Source: JAHEKD01 sp965215945
GTDB lineage: Bacteria > Pseudomonadota > Gammaproteobacteria > Arenicellales > JAHEKD01
Reading direction: 5' to 3'
Assembly: GCA_965215945.1 (NCBI GenBank)
Contig: CBDCFC010000025.1
Span: 186,001-250,000 of the forward strand
DNA length: 64,000 bases
Numbering within the stretch: position 1 is the stretch's first letter; the number at the start of each line of letters is the position of its first letter. The notes beneath the pieces were generated by a model, which saw only the letters and a list, made by a program, of their open reading frames with translations, had not been told where the DNA came from and ran no database searches. Shown here one piece after another: positions 27,517 through 36,663 of the stretch. Made by a program: the position numbers and the translations under genes.

Positions 27517-28557
27517 ATGAAATTCAGTATCCAATTATCTGCCTACTATCCAGATAAAAACTATGGCAGTGATCGGATTTACCAGGACATGATCGAGCAG
27601 GCGATATTGGCTGATCGGCTTGGTTATGATGCGGTATCAATAACAGAGCATCATTTGATTAATATTTTGATGATGCCCGCGCCTTTGCAGTTCGCCATAA
27701 AACTTGCCAGTGTGACTGAGAAAATTAAAATCATGACCTCAGTAGTGGTCTTGCCGTTGCATGATATGCGAGTTTATGCGGGTGAGGTGGTTTGTGCCGA
27801 TATTTTTACCGATCAGCGATTAATGTTGGGCGTGGGGCGCGGGGCTTTTAGTTTTGAGATGCAGCGTCTTGGTACACCGCTTGAAATCACGCAGGAAAAA
27901 TTCAATGAATCGCTAGATGTTTTACAAGCTTTATTAACCAAAGAAGAAGTTTCCTGAGACGGAAAATATTATAAATTTGACCCCATTACGATTATGCCCA
28001 GGCCGGTTCGTCCTGTGTCTATAATGATGGCGGTGATGAATCCTGAGGGAATCTATCATTGCACTAAACGTGGTTTTCATATTCAAACCACGCCGTTGGC
28101 CGGTAACCATCAATTAATGCTGGATCAGGTTGACGCGTTTAATCGCGGCAAACAAGATCTTGGTGAAAAGGGAAGTGATTTAACCTTGTCGTTATCCCGA
28201 GTTGCATTCATGGCCAGTAATCAAGCTGATCAGCGCCGCAAAGTTGAACAGGCGCATGACTATTACAGTCGATTCGATAATGTCTTTACCGGTCCGGGAA
28301 TTGTTGAGAATGGCATGATCAAACCCCTGCCGAGAAAAATGACAGTCGAGCAAACTGCTGAGAATCTTACTATTTGCACGCCTGTTGAGATGATCGACAA
28401 GATGGGTTTATACGCTGATGCGGGTGTTGACCGAATGATTTTGAACGTAAACTTTGGTATGAGTCAGAGTGAGATATTGGCGACAATTCAGCAGTTTGCT
28501 GAAGAGGTTGCACCACACTTTACAGATGGCTCGACTGAAGTTGAATCAGCGGCATGA
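27517..28557 (+). pseudogene. Luciferase-like (LLM) flavin monooxygenase, interrupted by an in-frame TGA
   Basis: Together the two halves make a full-length bacterial luciferase-like monooxygenase of about 346 residues: MKFSIQLSAYYPDKNYGSD, DAVSITEHHLINILMMPAP, ITEKIKIMTSVVVLPLHDMRVYAGEV and LMLGVGRGAFSFEMQRLG, then after the break GKYYKFDPITIMPRPVRP and CTPVEMIDKMGLYADAGVDRMILNVNFG. The stop at 27955-27957 stands in the same frame, in EVS-stop-DGKYYKF, where a tryptophan or other residue is expected. A single base change (TGG to TGA) would explain it. No restart site with a ribosome site is obvious before the 3' half. The flavin is probably reduced by a separate enzyme; the substrate is unknown. 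Confidence 0.85.
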
Positions 28558-28621
28558 TCAGTGGTTAATGAGCCCTGTACATAAATATGGACAGTATTAC
28601 CCACCTTTTTATCCAAAGCTT

Positions 28622-28696
28622 TTCCCGCACTCGTTGCGGGATCTCCGTATGTTGTTGTCAAACTCTACTTGTGCAGACCCCGGCACAAGGCCGGGG
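28622..28696. repeat. Dispersed palindromic repeat pair
   Basis: CCCGCA/TGCGGG hairpin (28624-28640) followed by CCCCGG/CCGGGG hairpin (28678-28696). The same two-hairpin arrangement recurs at 59332-59394, and related units lie at 53932-54098. Confidence 0.65.
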
Positions 28697-28767
28697 AATA
28701 GCAATTTTTTTCCGATTAGGCTTAAGAAAATATATTTTTACTGGGTTCAAATTGAGGTGCCTGGAAA

Positions 28768-29544
28768 ATGACAGATGTGATTAATTGCCCATACACCATC
28801 CAAGGAAGCGGCGAACCTCTACTCTTAATTCACGGCATTGGTGGGCTAAGAGCCTTATGGCGGTTTATGTTGCCAGAATTGAGCAAGCATTTCACAGTTA
28901 TTACCTATGATTTGAGAGGGCATGGTGAATCGTCTGTTCCAGATCAGGAATTCGGACTTGATGAATTAGTCGCTGATTTAGAGCGTGTCAGAGAACGTGC
29001 TGGCTTTGAGCAAGCGCATTTTGCCGGTCACTCATTGGGCGGTATGATTGGTCCGGCTTACGCCAGAAAATATCCTGATCGAGTTTTAAGCCTGGGGTTG
29101 TTTTCTACCGCAGCAGGCAGAACCGAGGAGGATAGTAAAAAAGTTTGGGGAGTTGTTAAAGCCATGGAGGAAAAGGGAATTCCGCAGGTTTTACCGACAC
29201 TAGTAGATCGCTGGTTTACCGATGAGTTTGTGGTTGCCCATCCTGAAATGGTCGAAAACAGACTTCAGCAGGTTTTAAATACTGATCCAGATGTATTCAT
29301 GAATGTATTCAGAATTTATGCAGGCACAGAAATGTTACCCTGGCTTGATGAAATTAAGGTGCCGTCGCTAGTGCTGACTGGTGAAAATGATGGCGGCTGT
29401 AATCCAAGGCTTAATCAACTTATCGCAAGCACGTTACCGAACTCTGAATTAGTAATTCTACCTATGTATAAACATTCTATTCTGGCCGAAGCGCCTAAAG
29501 AAGTTGCGAAGCATTTAATCGATTTCATTACTCGACATTGTTAA
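28768..29544 (+). CDS. Alpha/beta hydrolase
   Basis: A 258-residue alpha/beta hydrolase fold protein. LLLIHGIGGLRALW gives the oxyanion HG motif, FAGHSLGGMIGP the nucleophile elbow (Ser in GHSLG), VLTGENDGGC the acid, and MYKHSILAEAP the catalytic His. It resembles the 3-oxoadipate enol-lactonase and esterase branch, but the substrate is not determined. Its TAA stop overlaps the stop codon of the convergent histidine phosphatase gene on the other strand. Confidence 0.85.
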   Translation: MTDVINCPYTIQGSGEPLLLIHGIGGLRALWRFMLPELSKHFTVITYDLRGHGESSVPDQEFGLDELVADLERVRERAGFEQAHFAGHSLGGMIGPAYARKYPDRVLSLGLFSTAAGRTEEDSKKVWGVVKAMEEKGIPQVLPTLVDRWFTDEFVVAHPEMVENRLQQVLNTDPDVFMNVFRIYAGTEMLPWLDEIKVPSLVLTGENDGGCNPRLNQLIASTLPNSELVILPMYKHSILAEAPKEVAKHLIDFITRHC

Positions 29545-30113
29545 AGTATGAGTTCATGCTCCTGTATGTACTCAAGGCTCTGATTGCTCCAATTAAATTC
29601 GTAAGCTCGGTTATGGGTAATGTTGACAGTGTGATCTGATTTCATATCCCAATCGGTTGCCAGACTCAGTGCAGCCCGAATTACGCCTCGATGAGTGATA
29701 ACACCTATACGATTATAGTCATCTGATAGTGTGTCAAGCCAGGTTTGTAGCCTTGACCTGACCTGACGAGGTGATTCACCACCTGGTGGACATAAATCCA
29801 GGCCTTGACCGTCAAGCCGTTTAACTAACTCTGGATTAGTTTGTCGAATATACTTTAGTGTCTTTCCCTCCCAGTCTCCCCAATTCGCTTCAATTAATTC
29901 AGCTACTATTGTTTGGGGTCTAAGCTGATGTAAATAAGCTGTCTGAGTCGCCCGACCTAAAGGGCTGACAAACCAATGTTCAATATTCTTAGGGATACGC
30001 CAAGCGGACACCTGTTCTATACCATCGTCAGACAGTGGAATATCAGTATGGCCTTGATATTTTTTAACCTTATTCCAGTGCGTTTCACCGTGACGGATAA
30101 AAAATATTTTCAT
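29541..30113 (-). CDS. Histidine phosphatase family protein
   Basis: A 190-residue phosphoglycerate-mutase-like phosphatase. FFIRHGETHWNKVKKYQGHTDIPLSDDG contains the catalytic RHG motif and the phosphate-pocket region. SPLGRATQTA, WGDWEGKTL and GVITHRGVIRAAL (second His) complete the set. It is coupled by an ATGA overlap to the glycosyltransferase upstream on the same strand, so it is the third gene of a leftward GT-GT-phosphatase unit. A role in removing a phosphate from a sugar intermediate fits, by inference. Confidence 0.88.
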   Translation of the reverse strand: MKIFFIRHGETHWNKVKKYQGHTDIPLSDDGIEQVSAWRIPKNIEHWFVSPLGRATQTAYLHQLRPQTIVAELIEANWGDWEGKTLKYIRQTNPELVKRLDGQGLDLCPPGGESPRQVRSRLQTWLDTLSDDYNRIGVITHRGVIRAALSLATDWDMKSDHTVNITHNRAYEFNWSNQSLEYIQEHELIL

Positions 30114-31240
30114 TGGTCTGCAATTGCCTGTTCGATGATTTGATTGATCTGTCGACTGGCAAATTCGAATGAATGTTGTTGCAAAAACTTTTTACGAGCA
30201 GCTTGTGACATTGTGGCTCTAAGCATCTTATGTTCGATCAGATTTTTTATAGCAGCAGTAAATTCATTTTTTAGTTTAGGGTTGGTGACATAACCCGTTT
30301 TCTCATTCTCAACAATGCTCGACACCCCACCGAAATCCTGCGCGATAACGGGTAAACCATAAGCCTGTGCTTCGAGCAAGGCTAAACCAAAAGCTTCGTT
30401 AATGGCCGGCCAAACAAACACATCACTGACCGAAAGCCAGTTATATATAAAGCCATGATCGAGTTCTCCTAGAAATAGGCAATGATCCGCGACTGATGAA
30501 AAAAGATTTTTGATTTTATCACCAGCCCGTCCATCGCCAATAATAATTAGCTGCCAATTAGTTACACTTAATCGTGAGATTGTTTTTGCAAGTTGTTGAT
30601 AAGATTGTAATTTATCGCCCTCGCGCATCATGGCAACTGTAATCAACCACACTTTGCTTCCATCCAATTTATGTGTCTTTGCAAAGTCGTTTCGTAATTG
30701 TTTTTTATCTTTAGGTATTTTAGGTGTGTTGCCCAGGAAGGGTTTTAAGTATTCGAGTTTTTGCGACTTATTTAAAAGAGATTTTATGCATTCTATGTCA
30801 TTGGGGTTTAAGCAAATGATTGTCTGACTTGCTTTAATACACTTCAAAGTTTGTTGGTGACCCATGTCCCAAATTCCATCCGCTTGCTTGGGCGCGTAAG
30901 AGGCTTCGGTGATAATGTAAGGGATTTTAAAATGGTCAGCTAACTCAACGCCGATCCAGTCAGGCGCCTTGTGATAGAGATGATAAGTAAAAATTAAATC
31001 TGGTGGAGCTTGGCTTGAGTAGTATTGTTTCAATCTTAAGATTTCTTTATCCGCTTGTAGTCGGATTTTTATTTGAGCTTCGTTCGAGCCCGTTCCGTCC
31101 CAGCTACGCAATTCTGATAACAGCTCAACGTCGTATCCGCTGTTTTCTAACACCTTGGTTAATAACCTTGCCATTGCCCGATCACCGGAGGGCACTTCAT
31201 GGTTAGGTGATTTTAATGGTGCATAAAATCCTATGTGCAC
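30110..31240 (-). CDS. Family 4 glycosyltransferase
   Basis: A 376-residue GT-B enzyme. The N-terminal domain shows MHIGFYAPLKSPNHEVPSGDRAMARLLTKVL. The C-terminal donor domain shows KVWLITVAMMREGDKLQSYQQL, LIIIGDG, HCLFLGELDHGFIYNWLSVSDVFVWPAINEAFGLALLEAQAYGLPVIAQDFGG, where the E-x7-E motif of retaining GT4 enzymes (EAFGLALLE) is intact. It overlaps the phosphatase gene by four bases and abuts the upstream glycosyltransferase by one base. Sugar specificity cannot be read. Confidence 0.87.
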   Translation of the reverse strand: MHIGFYAPLKSPNHEVPSGDRAMARLLTKVLENSGYDVELLSELRSWDGTGSNEAQIKIRLQADKEILRLKQYYSSQAPPDLIFTYHLYHKAPDWIGVELADHFKIPYIITEASYAPKQADGIWDMGHQQTLKCIKASQTIICLNPNDIECIKSLLNKSQKLEYLKPFLGNTPKIPKDKKQLRNDFAKTHKLDGSKVWLITVAMMREGDKLQSYQQLAKTISRLSVTNWQLIIIGDGRAGDKIKNLFSSVADHCLFLGELDHGFIYNWLSVSDVFVWPAINEAFGLALLEAQAYGLPVIAQDFGGVSSIVENEKTGYVTNPKLKNEFTAAIKNLIEHKMLRATMSQAARKKFLQQHSFEFASRQINQIIEQAIADQ

Positions 31241-32454
31241 TATTTAAATCTCTCAATCAGATTTTGAATATTAGTCTCAAGCGAGAACTTGTTAACCACA
31301 GTTTCATGGCCCTTCTCGCCTAGTTTTTGGCGAAGCTGAGGCGATTCAATCAGTTCAATTAGCGCGGCAGATAACTGCTTTGGTTTCTCCGGTTCAACTA
31401 ACAGACCATTTTTTCGATCTGTGATCAATTCAGGTATTCCCGAAATATCGCTGGCAATGCAGGCTAGTTTTTGGGTCATCGCTTCCATCAAGACATTTGG
31501 TAAGCCATCTCTATCACCATCCTTGCTTATTCGAGAAGCCAAGACAAAGATGTCTGCGGCTTGGTAATGTTTAATCACCTGCTTGAAATTTTGGGCCCCA
31601 AGCCAGTTGATTTTGTGGTCTATTTTTAAAGCCTTTGCTTGTTCTCTTAGATTATCTAACAACGGGCCACCGCCGATGTGAGTAAAGCTCCAATGAATGT
31701 TATCCGGCAATGCTGCAAGTGCGTTTAGCAAGACATCATAACCTTTTTTGCTGACGGTACGACCAACTGAAATTATTTGAACCGGTCTGCTGGCATCTGA
31801 ACCATCGATATTATCGAAAGCAGTTGCTTCAGGGAAGCGCGATAAATCAAGACCATGATATAACAGCGAAACTTTGTTCGGATCAGGGCTTAATGCCTTT
31901 AAGTGTTCAGTGTTTGAACGGGTACAAGTCACCAACCATTTAAGTTCTGCCAGTTTTTCTCGGCTATCCCAATCTTTTGAAGTCCAGATGTCTTTAGCAT
32001 GTGCCGAGCAACTCCAGGGAAGTTGGGTCATATAGGAGGCATAACGGGCAACTGAAGCTGGAGTGTGTAAAAAATGCACATATAGCCATTCACGATCAGG
32101 TTTTATTTCCTGTGCCAGGACCAGAGCCTGGCCAAAACGCCGAATTCTATTTGGGCTCAAATCACGTGCTAAATCTTTCAGAAATTTAGGCAAAACTTTA
32201 TAAAATTGTTTATTGAATAATGCTTTGAGTAAGGCGGTCGTCACTTTGACAGGATGTTGATAAAGATACTCAGGCAAATAGTGGACTCTGGCCTTGATTT
32301 TTTCATGAACCGGATGAACCGAGGAATCAGTAGGGTGTCTTAATGAGTAAATAATAATGTCGACGCCGGCTTGTTCGAGCGCAAGAATTTCCTGGGCAAT
32401 AAACGTTTCAGACAGGCGTGGATAACCTTTAACAATACAGGCGACTTTTTTCAT
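31240..32454 (-). CDS. Family 4 glycosyltransferase
   Basis: A 404-residue GT-B enzyme opening the leftward operon. VACIVKGYPRLSETFIAQEILALEQAG is typical of GT4 colanic acid WcaL-like proteins, and WLYVHFLHTPASVARYAS, SCSAHAKDIW and SLLYHGLDLSRF follow. The donor half has IISVGRTVSKKGYDVLLNAL, and EAMTQKLACIASDISGIPELI in place of the stricter E-x7-E motif. It is divergent from the ABC-transporter-like gene with 54 bases between them. Acceptor and donor are unknown. Confidence 0.87.
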   Translation of the reverse strand: MKKVACIVKGYPRLSETFIAQEILALEQAGVDIIIYSLRHPTDSSVHPVHEKIKARVHYLPEYLYQHPVKVTTALLKALFNKQFYKVLPKFLKDLARDLSPNRIRRFGQALVLAQEIKPDREWLYVHFLHTPASVARYASYMTQLPWSCSAHAKDIWTSKDWDSREKLAELKWLVTCTRSNTEHLKALSPDPNKVSLLYHGLDLSRFPEATAFDNIDGSDASRPVQIISVGRTVSKKGYDVLLNALAALPDNIHWSFTHIGGGPLLDNLREQAKALKIDHKINWLGAQNFKQVIKHYQAADIFVLASRISKDGDRDGLPNVLMEAMTQKLACIASDISGIPELITDRKNGLLVEPEKPKQLSAALIELIESPQLRQKLGEKGHETVVNKFSLETNIQNLIERFK

Positions 32455-32508
32455 GCGGTGGGATCATTCAGACTTGGGTAATATCAGTGCTGGTGCTAGT
32501 ATCAAACC

Positions 32509-35199
32509 ATGATGACCGTTGTAGAAACCGTGGTTGAAAAAAACAAGGTGGATGAAAACAAAATAGAACCGTCCATTTATCGCTATATTCTCAAGCATAC
32601 CAAGAAAGATCAGCTGTTGCTGCTATTGTTAACGGCTATTTCCATGCCGTTTGTTTATGCTTCCCTAGAAGTACCCAAAGTTATTATCAACAGTGCATTG
32701 GGCGGTGTCGATATTCCCGAACAAATTCTGGGTTACCCGATGGATCAGGTTAAATATCTGTTTTTTCTTTGTGCACTTTTTTTAGTTCTCGTATTGACAA
32801 ACGGCGGGCTTAAATACGTGATCAATGTCTACCGAGGTGTGTTGGGTGAACGGATGCTGCGCCGTTTCCGGTTTGATTTATTTGCACGTTTGCTGCGATT
32901 TCCGATTCCACGTTTCAAGCAGGTTTCCCAAGGTGAAATCATCCCCATGATCACTGCCGAAACGGAGCCTTTAGGTGGCTTCATTGGCGATGCCTTCGCC
33001 TTGCCGGCCTTTCAGGGCGGATTGTTGCTGACTTATTTGTTTTTTATTTTTAACCAGGACTTCTTGCTTGGCCTGGCGGCGATTGCGCTGTATCCGCCAC
33101 AGCTTTATATCATCCCAAAATTACAACGGCGCGTTAACGAACTTGCCAAACAAAGAGTACAGGCGGTTCGAACGTTTTCCGATAAAGTCGGTGAAACTGT
33201 TTCCGGCATTTCGGATGTCCACATTAACGCAACGTCCAACTATGAAAAAGCCCACGCCTCGAGTCGTTTAGCCAGAATTTATGATATTCGCTTTAATATT
33301 TATAAAAAGAAATTTTTTATTAAGTTTCTGAATAATTTCCTGGCTCAATTAACGCCTTTTTTCTTTTACGGAATCGGTGGTTATTTTGTCATCACCGGAA
33401 AACTGTCACTCGGTGCATTAGTCGCCGTGCTGGCGGCGTATAAAGATTTGGCCTCACCCTGGAAAGAATTGCTTAAGTACTATCAAATCACCGAGGATGT
33501 CAGGGTCAAATACAAACAAATTATCGATCAGTTCCAAACGGACAAAATGCTAAAGCCATCGTTGCAGGAGCAGCAAGCGGAGACTGGTTATTTCCAAGAT
33601 TCTTCAGTTCAAGGTACATCACTCAGCTACAGTGAAGATGAATTTGTTAAGTCTCTAGATGGCGTGAATTTTGAAATTAAAGCGGGGGACCATGTTGGTA
33701 TTCTGGGTTTGGGTGGGAGCGGCCGTGGTGTATTGACGCAGTTAGTGGCGAGATTGGTTCAGCCAAATTTTGGCAGCATAAGAATTTCCGGCCAAAACAT
33801 TGCAGAATTGCCCGAATCAATGCTGGGAGTGAACATTGCCTATATCGATCAACGATCCTATGTGTTTACCGGTACAGTCAGAGAGAATCTTTTATACGGT
33901 CTAAAAACCAATCCCCAAACTCAAGTCGAGTATTCCGGTGCCGAACAGCAACAACGGCAGAAATATATAGATGACTCTAAAGCGGCAGCGAATTCGATTG
34001 ACGATGTACAGGCGGACTGGGTCAACATCAAAGCCACAGGTGCTGAAGATCTGCAATCCTTTAATCAATATTTATTTAAGACATTACAGATTGCTGGATT
34101 GGAAAACGATGTCTATCAATTGGGCTTATACAGCTCAATCAATGCTTCTGATTATCCTGATTTAGCCCAGGGTATTCTGGACGCAAGGCAAAAGTTGCGA
34201 CAACAATTGCAACAGGATGACTATTCAGAACTGGTCGAGATTCTGGATGCAACTCGATACAACACCAATATGACGGTGGCCGAAAACCTGTTGTTTGGTA
34301 TGCCCGTTGAAAGCGGTGTCAGACTGGACAATTTATTGAGTAACCCAGTGATCGACCATGCCATTGAGCAAGCTGATTTAAAAAAATCTCTGTTGGAGAA
34401 AGGACATCAGGCTGCCAAGGTTATGGTGGATCTTTTTTCTGATGTGCCGGAAGGCAGCCCGATGTTTGAGCGATTCAGTTTTGTCAGTATTGATGATTTG
34501 CCAAACTTGGCCAGATTATCTAACACTTCTGATGAGTCGTTAGACTCGATTAACAGCGAAGATCAACAGGTATTAATTAACCTGGCATTTAAGTTGAATG
34601 TGGCCAGACATCGCTTGGGTTTAATCACGCCTGAGATCCAGCAAAAAGTGATCAATGCACACGCAATATTGAAAGAAAAGCTGGGCGAAGAAAATGATTT
34701 AATTGAATTCAATAGTGATACAAAAGTTTCCAGCTATTTAACCGTTCAGGATAATATTTTGTTTGGTCGGGTTGTTTACGGACAGGCCAATGCCAACCAG
34801 AAAGTCGGTAAATTAATTCAGAATATGATTGACGAACTGGGGTTGAAAGAAAAAATTATCGAAGTCGGTCTGGATTATTCAGTTGGAGTGGGCGGAGCAA
34901 AGCTAACTTCGGTACAGCGGCAAAAACTCACTATCGCCAGGGCATTAATAAAAAACTCGCAAATCCTGATTGTTAATGAGGCCACGGCAATTTTTGAAGG
35001 AAAAGTTGAAAAAGCGATGATTGAACGAATGCTTGATCTAATGCAGGGTAGAACAGTATTCTGGGTGTTAGATAACACCGATCACATGGATAATTTTGAT
35101 ACATTACTGGTTTTGGATAAGGGCAAGCTGGTTGCTGAGGGCAGCGTAGCTGAAATCAAAAACCAAGCCGAAATTATGGATAGGCTTTCACAAGGATAA
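32509..35199 (+). CDS. Divergent ABC exporter-like protein with degenerate, enlarged nucleotide-binding domain
   Basis: An 896-residue protein. Residues 30-340 are a six-helix ABC exporter membrane domain. The ATPase part is abnormal: Walker A reads GLGGSGRG (about 400-407; catalytic Lys replaced by Arg, next Ser/Thr by Gly), the signature LSGGQ reads LTSVQRQK (about 799-806), and Walker B reads ILIVNEAT with Asp replaced by Asn. Some 390 residues separate Walker A from the signature, against roughly 100 normally. The extra region repeats a post-Q-loop motif three times: GTVRENLLYG (about 464), MTVAENLLFG (597) and LTVQDNILFG (753). ATP hydrolysis is doubtful, so it may be a regulated channel, a scaffold, or partner to an intact subunit. 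It is followed after two bases by an aldo/keto reductase. Confidence 0.82.
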   Translation: MMTVVETVVEKNKVDENKIEPSIYRYILKHTKKDQLLLLLLTAISMPFVYASLEVPKVIINSALGGVDIPEQILGYPMDQVKYLFFLCALFLVLVLTNGGLKYVINVYRGVLGERMLRRFRFDLFARLLRFPIPRFKQVSQGEIIPMITAETEPLGGFIGDAFALPAFQGGLLLTYLFFIFNQDFLLGLAAIALYPPQLYIIPKLQRRVNELAKQRVQAVRTFSDKVGETVSGISDVHINATSNYEKAHASSRLARIYDIRFNIYKKKFFIKFLNNFLAQLTPFFFYGIGGYFVITGKLSLGALVAVLAAYKDLASPWKELLKYYQITEDVRVKYKQIIDQFQTDKMLKPSLQEQQAETGYFQDSSVQGTSLSYSEDEFVKSLDGVNFEIKAGDHVGILGLGGSGRGVLTQLVARLVQPNFGSIRISGQNIAELPESMLGVNIAYIDQRSYVFTGTVRENLLYGLKTNPQTQVEYSGAEQQQRQKYIDDSKAAANSIDDVQADWVNIKATGAEDLQSFNQYLFKTLQIAGLENDVYQLGLYSSINASDYPDLAQGILDARQKLRQQLQQDDYSELVEILDATRYNTNMTVAENLLFGMPVESGVRLDNLLSNPVIDHAIEQADLKKSLLEKGHQAAKVMVDLFSDVPEGSPMFERFSFVSIDDLPNLARLSNTSDESLDSINSEDQQVLINLAFKLNVARHRLGLITPEIQQKVINAHAILKEKLGEENDLIEFNSDTKVSSYLTVQDNILFGRVVYGQANANQKVGKLIQNMIDELGLKEKIIEVGLDYSVGVGGAKLTSVQRQKLTIARALIKNSQILIVNEATAIFEGKVEKAMIERMLDLMQGRTVFWVLDNTDHMDNFDTLLVLDKGKLVAEGSVAEIKNQAEIMDRLSQG

Positions 35200-35201
35200 C
35201 G

Positions 35202-36260
35202 ATGCAGTATAGAAAACTCGGTCACACTGACATTGAAGTCAGTTTAATTTGCCTGGGATCAATGACCTGGGGAGAGCAAAACTCCAGAGAACAAGCCTTT
35301 GAGCAGCTCGATTTCTCACTAGAACACGGCATCAATTTCATTGACACCGCAGAAATGTATGCTGTACCACCGCGCAAAGATACCTATGGCCTGACCGAGC
35401 AATATATCGGTGACTGGTTCAAGCACAGCGGCAAACGCAGCGAAGTTATTCTGGCAACAAAAGTCATGGGAAGGGCCGCGCGTTTTCCTTATGCGCGCCC
35501 GCATTTACATGATGGTGAAACCCGGCTGGATAAGCAAAGCATATTTGAAGCTTGTGATGCAAGTTTAAAACGGTTACAGACCGATTATATTGATCTTTAC
35601 CAACTGCATTGGCCGGACCGGCAAGTCAATCTATTTGGTCAGTTAGGTTATGTCTATAATCCTGATGACGATCCTGTACCGTTATTGGAAAGTCTTGAAG
35701 CGCTGAATGAATTAATCCAAGCCGGCAAGATCAGATATATCGGCCTATCCAATGAAAGTCCCTGGGGAACCATGGAATGCCTGCGGCTGGCCGAGCAACA
35801 TGGTCTGCCCAGAATAGTTTCGGTTCAAAACCCGTATAACTTGCTTAATCGCGCCTATGACTTTGGCATGGCTGAAGTTTCCTGCCTGGAAAAAGTTGGA
35901 TTGTTAGCATACTCTCCATTAGCCATGGGCGTGTTGTCTGGTAAGTATGAAAACGGCGCCCGACCCAAAGGTTCACGCATGCAATTGTTTGGCGATTACT
36001 TCACTAAATATATTTCTGCTGATGTGATGGCTGTAGTCAATCAATATGTCACCATCGCCCGAAAACACGGCCTCGACCCGGCGGTGATGGCACACGCTTT
36101 TGTCAATCAACAGCCATTCACTACCAGTAATATTATCGGTGCAACCAATATTGATCAGATCAAATCGGCACTTGATTCTGTTGAAACCGAATTATCAACT
36201 GAAGTATTAGCCGATATTGCCCGGGTTCATGCAAGGTTTCCCCACCCGTTGAGTATGTGA
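35202..36260 (+). CDS. Aldo/keto reductase (Tas-like)
   Basis: A 352-residue NADP(H)-dependent oxidoreductase with a TIM barrel. MQYRKLGHTDIEVSLICLGSMTWGEQNS, FIDTAEMYAVPP (catalytic Asp and Tyr), VILATKVMG (Lys) and DLYQLHWPDR (His) give the catalytic tetrad. IRYIGLSNESPWG and LAYSPLAMGVLSGKY are standard. The sequence looks like the Tas branch of the family. The gene begins two bases after the ABC-like gene, so the two are co-transcribed. Its natural substrate is unknown. Confidence 0.9.
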   Translation: MQYRKLGHTDIEVSLICLGSMTWGEQNSREQAFEQLDFSLEHGINFIDTAEMYAVPPRKDTYGLTEQYIGDWFKHSGKRSEVILATKVMGRAARFPYARPHLHDGETRLDKQSIFEACDASLKRLQTDYIDLYQLHWPDRQVNLFGQLGYVYNPDDDPVPLLESLEALNELIQAGKIRYIGLSNESPWGTMECLRLAEQHGLPRIVSVQNPYNLLNRAYDFGMAEVSCLEKVGLLAYSPLAMGVLSGKYENGARPKGSRMQLFGDYFTKYISADVMAVVNQYVTIARKHGLDPAVMAHAFVNQQPFTTSNIIGATNIDQIKSALDSVETELSTEVLADIARVHARFPHPLSM

Positions 36261-36291
36261 TTTTTCGATTGAATTTATATTAGTTAGTTAT

Positions 36292-36327
36292 TTGAAAATA
36301 TGTCAGAATTGACATATACTGTTTCTT
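36292..36327 (+). promoter_or_regulatory. Promoter with overlapping operator for the toxin-antitoxin pair
   Basis: TTGAAA (36292-36297), 17 bases, then TATACT (36315-36320) makes a good sigma-70 promoter. The palindrome ATATGTCA-GAAT-TGACATAT (36298-36317) fills the spacer and overlaps the -10, as expected for autoregulation by the antitoxin. The predicted transcript start falls at about the toxin ATG (36328), which implies a leaderless message. Confidence 0.7.
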
Positions 36328-36663
36328 ATGAGCCCAAGAGACAAGGATGTTGTTTGGTTACACGGCGAGGTAAAGACACCGCCATTTTCACCTGAAGCCC
36401 GAATAGAGGTAGGCTTTCTGCTAAGAAGACTACAAATGGGTGAGAATTTGAATATGCCACATTCCAGGCCTTTGCCGGGTATTGGGAAGCGATGTCACGA
36501 ATTACGAATTAATGACGGAGACGTGACTTGGAGAATTGTCTATAAAATTGATCCTGATACTATAGTCATTCTCGAGGTATTTGATAAAAAAACTAATAAA
36601 ACACCTAAGCAAGTCATAAATGTATGTAAAGATAGATTGAAAGATTATGATGAAATCAGCTAA
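36328..36663 (+). CDS. HigB/RelE-like toxin (phage Gp49-like)
   Basis: A 111-residue type II toxin of the RelE/HigB superfamily, Gp49-like branch: EVGFLLRRLQMGENLNMPHSRPLPGIGKRCHELRI, then WRIVYKIDPDTIVILEVFDKKTNKTP, the core strands with basic residues that in relatives cut mRNA on ribosomes. No ribosome site precedes the ATG, which fits the leaderless promoter described above. The toxin gene comes first and overlaps the antitoxin gene by 17 bases, the usual HigBA order. Confidence 0.85.
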   Translation: MSPRDKDVVWLHGEVKTPPFSPEARIEVGFLLRRLQMGENLNMPHSRPLPGIGKRCHELRINDGDVTWRIVYKIDPDTIVILEVFDKKTNKTPKQVINVCKDRLKDYDEIS

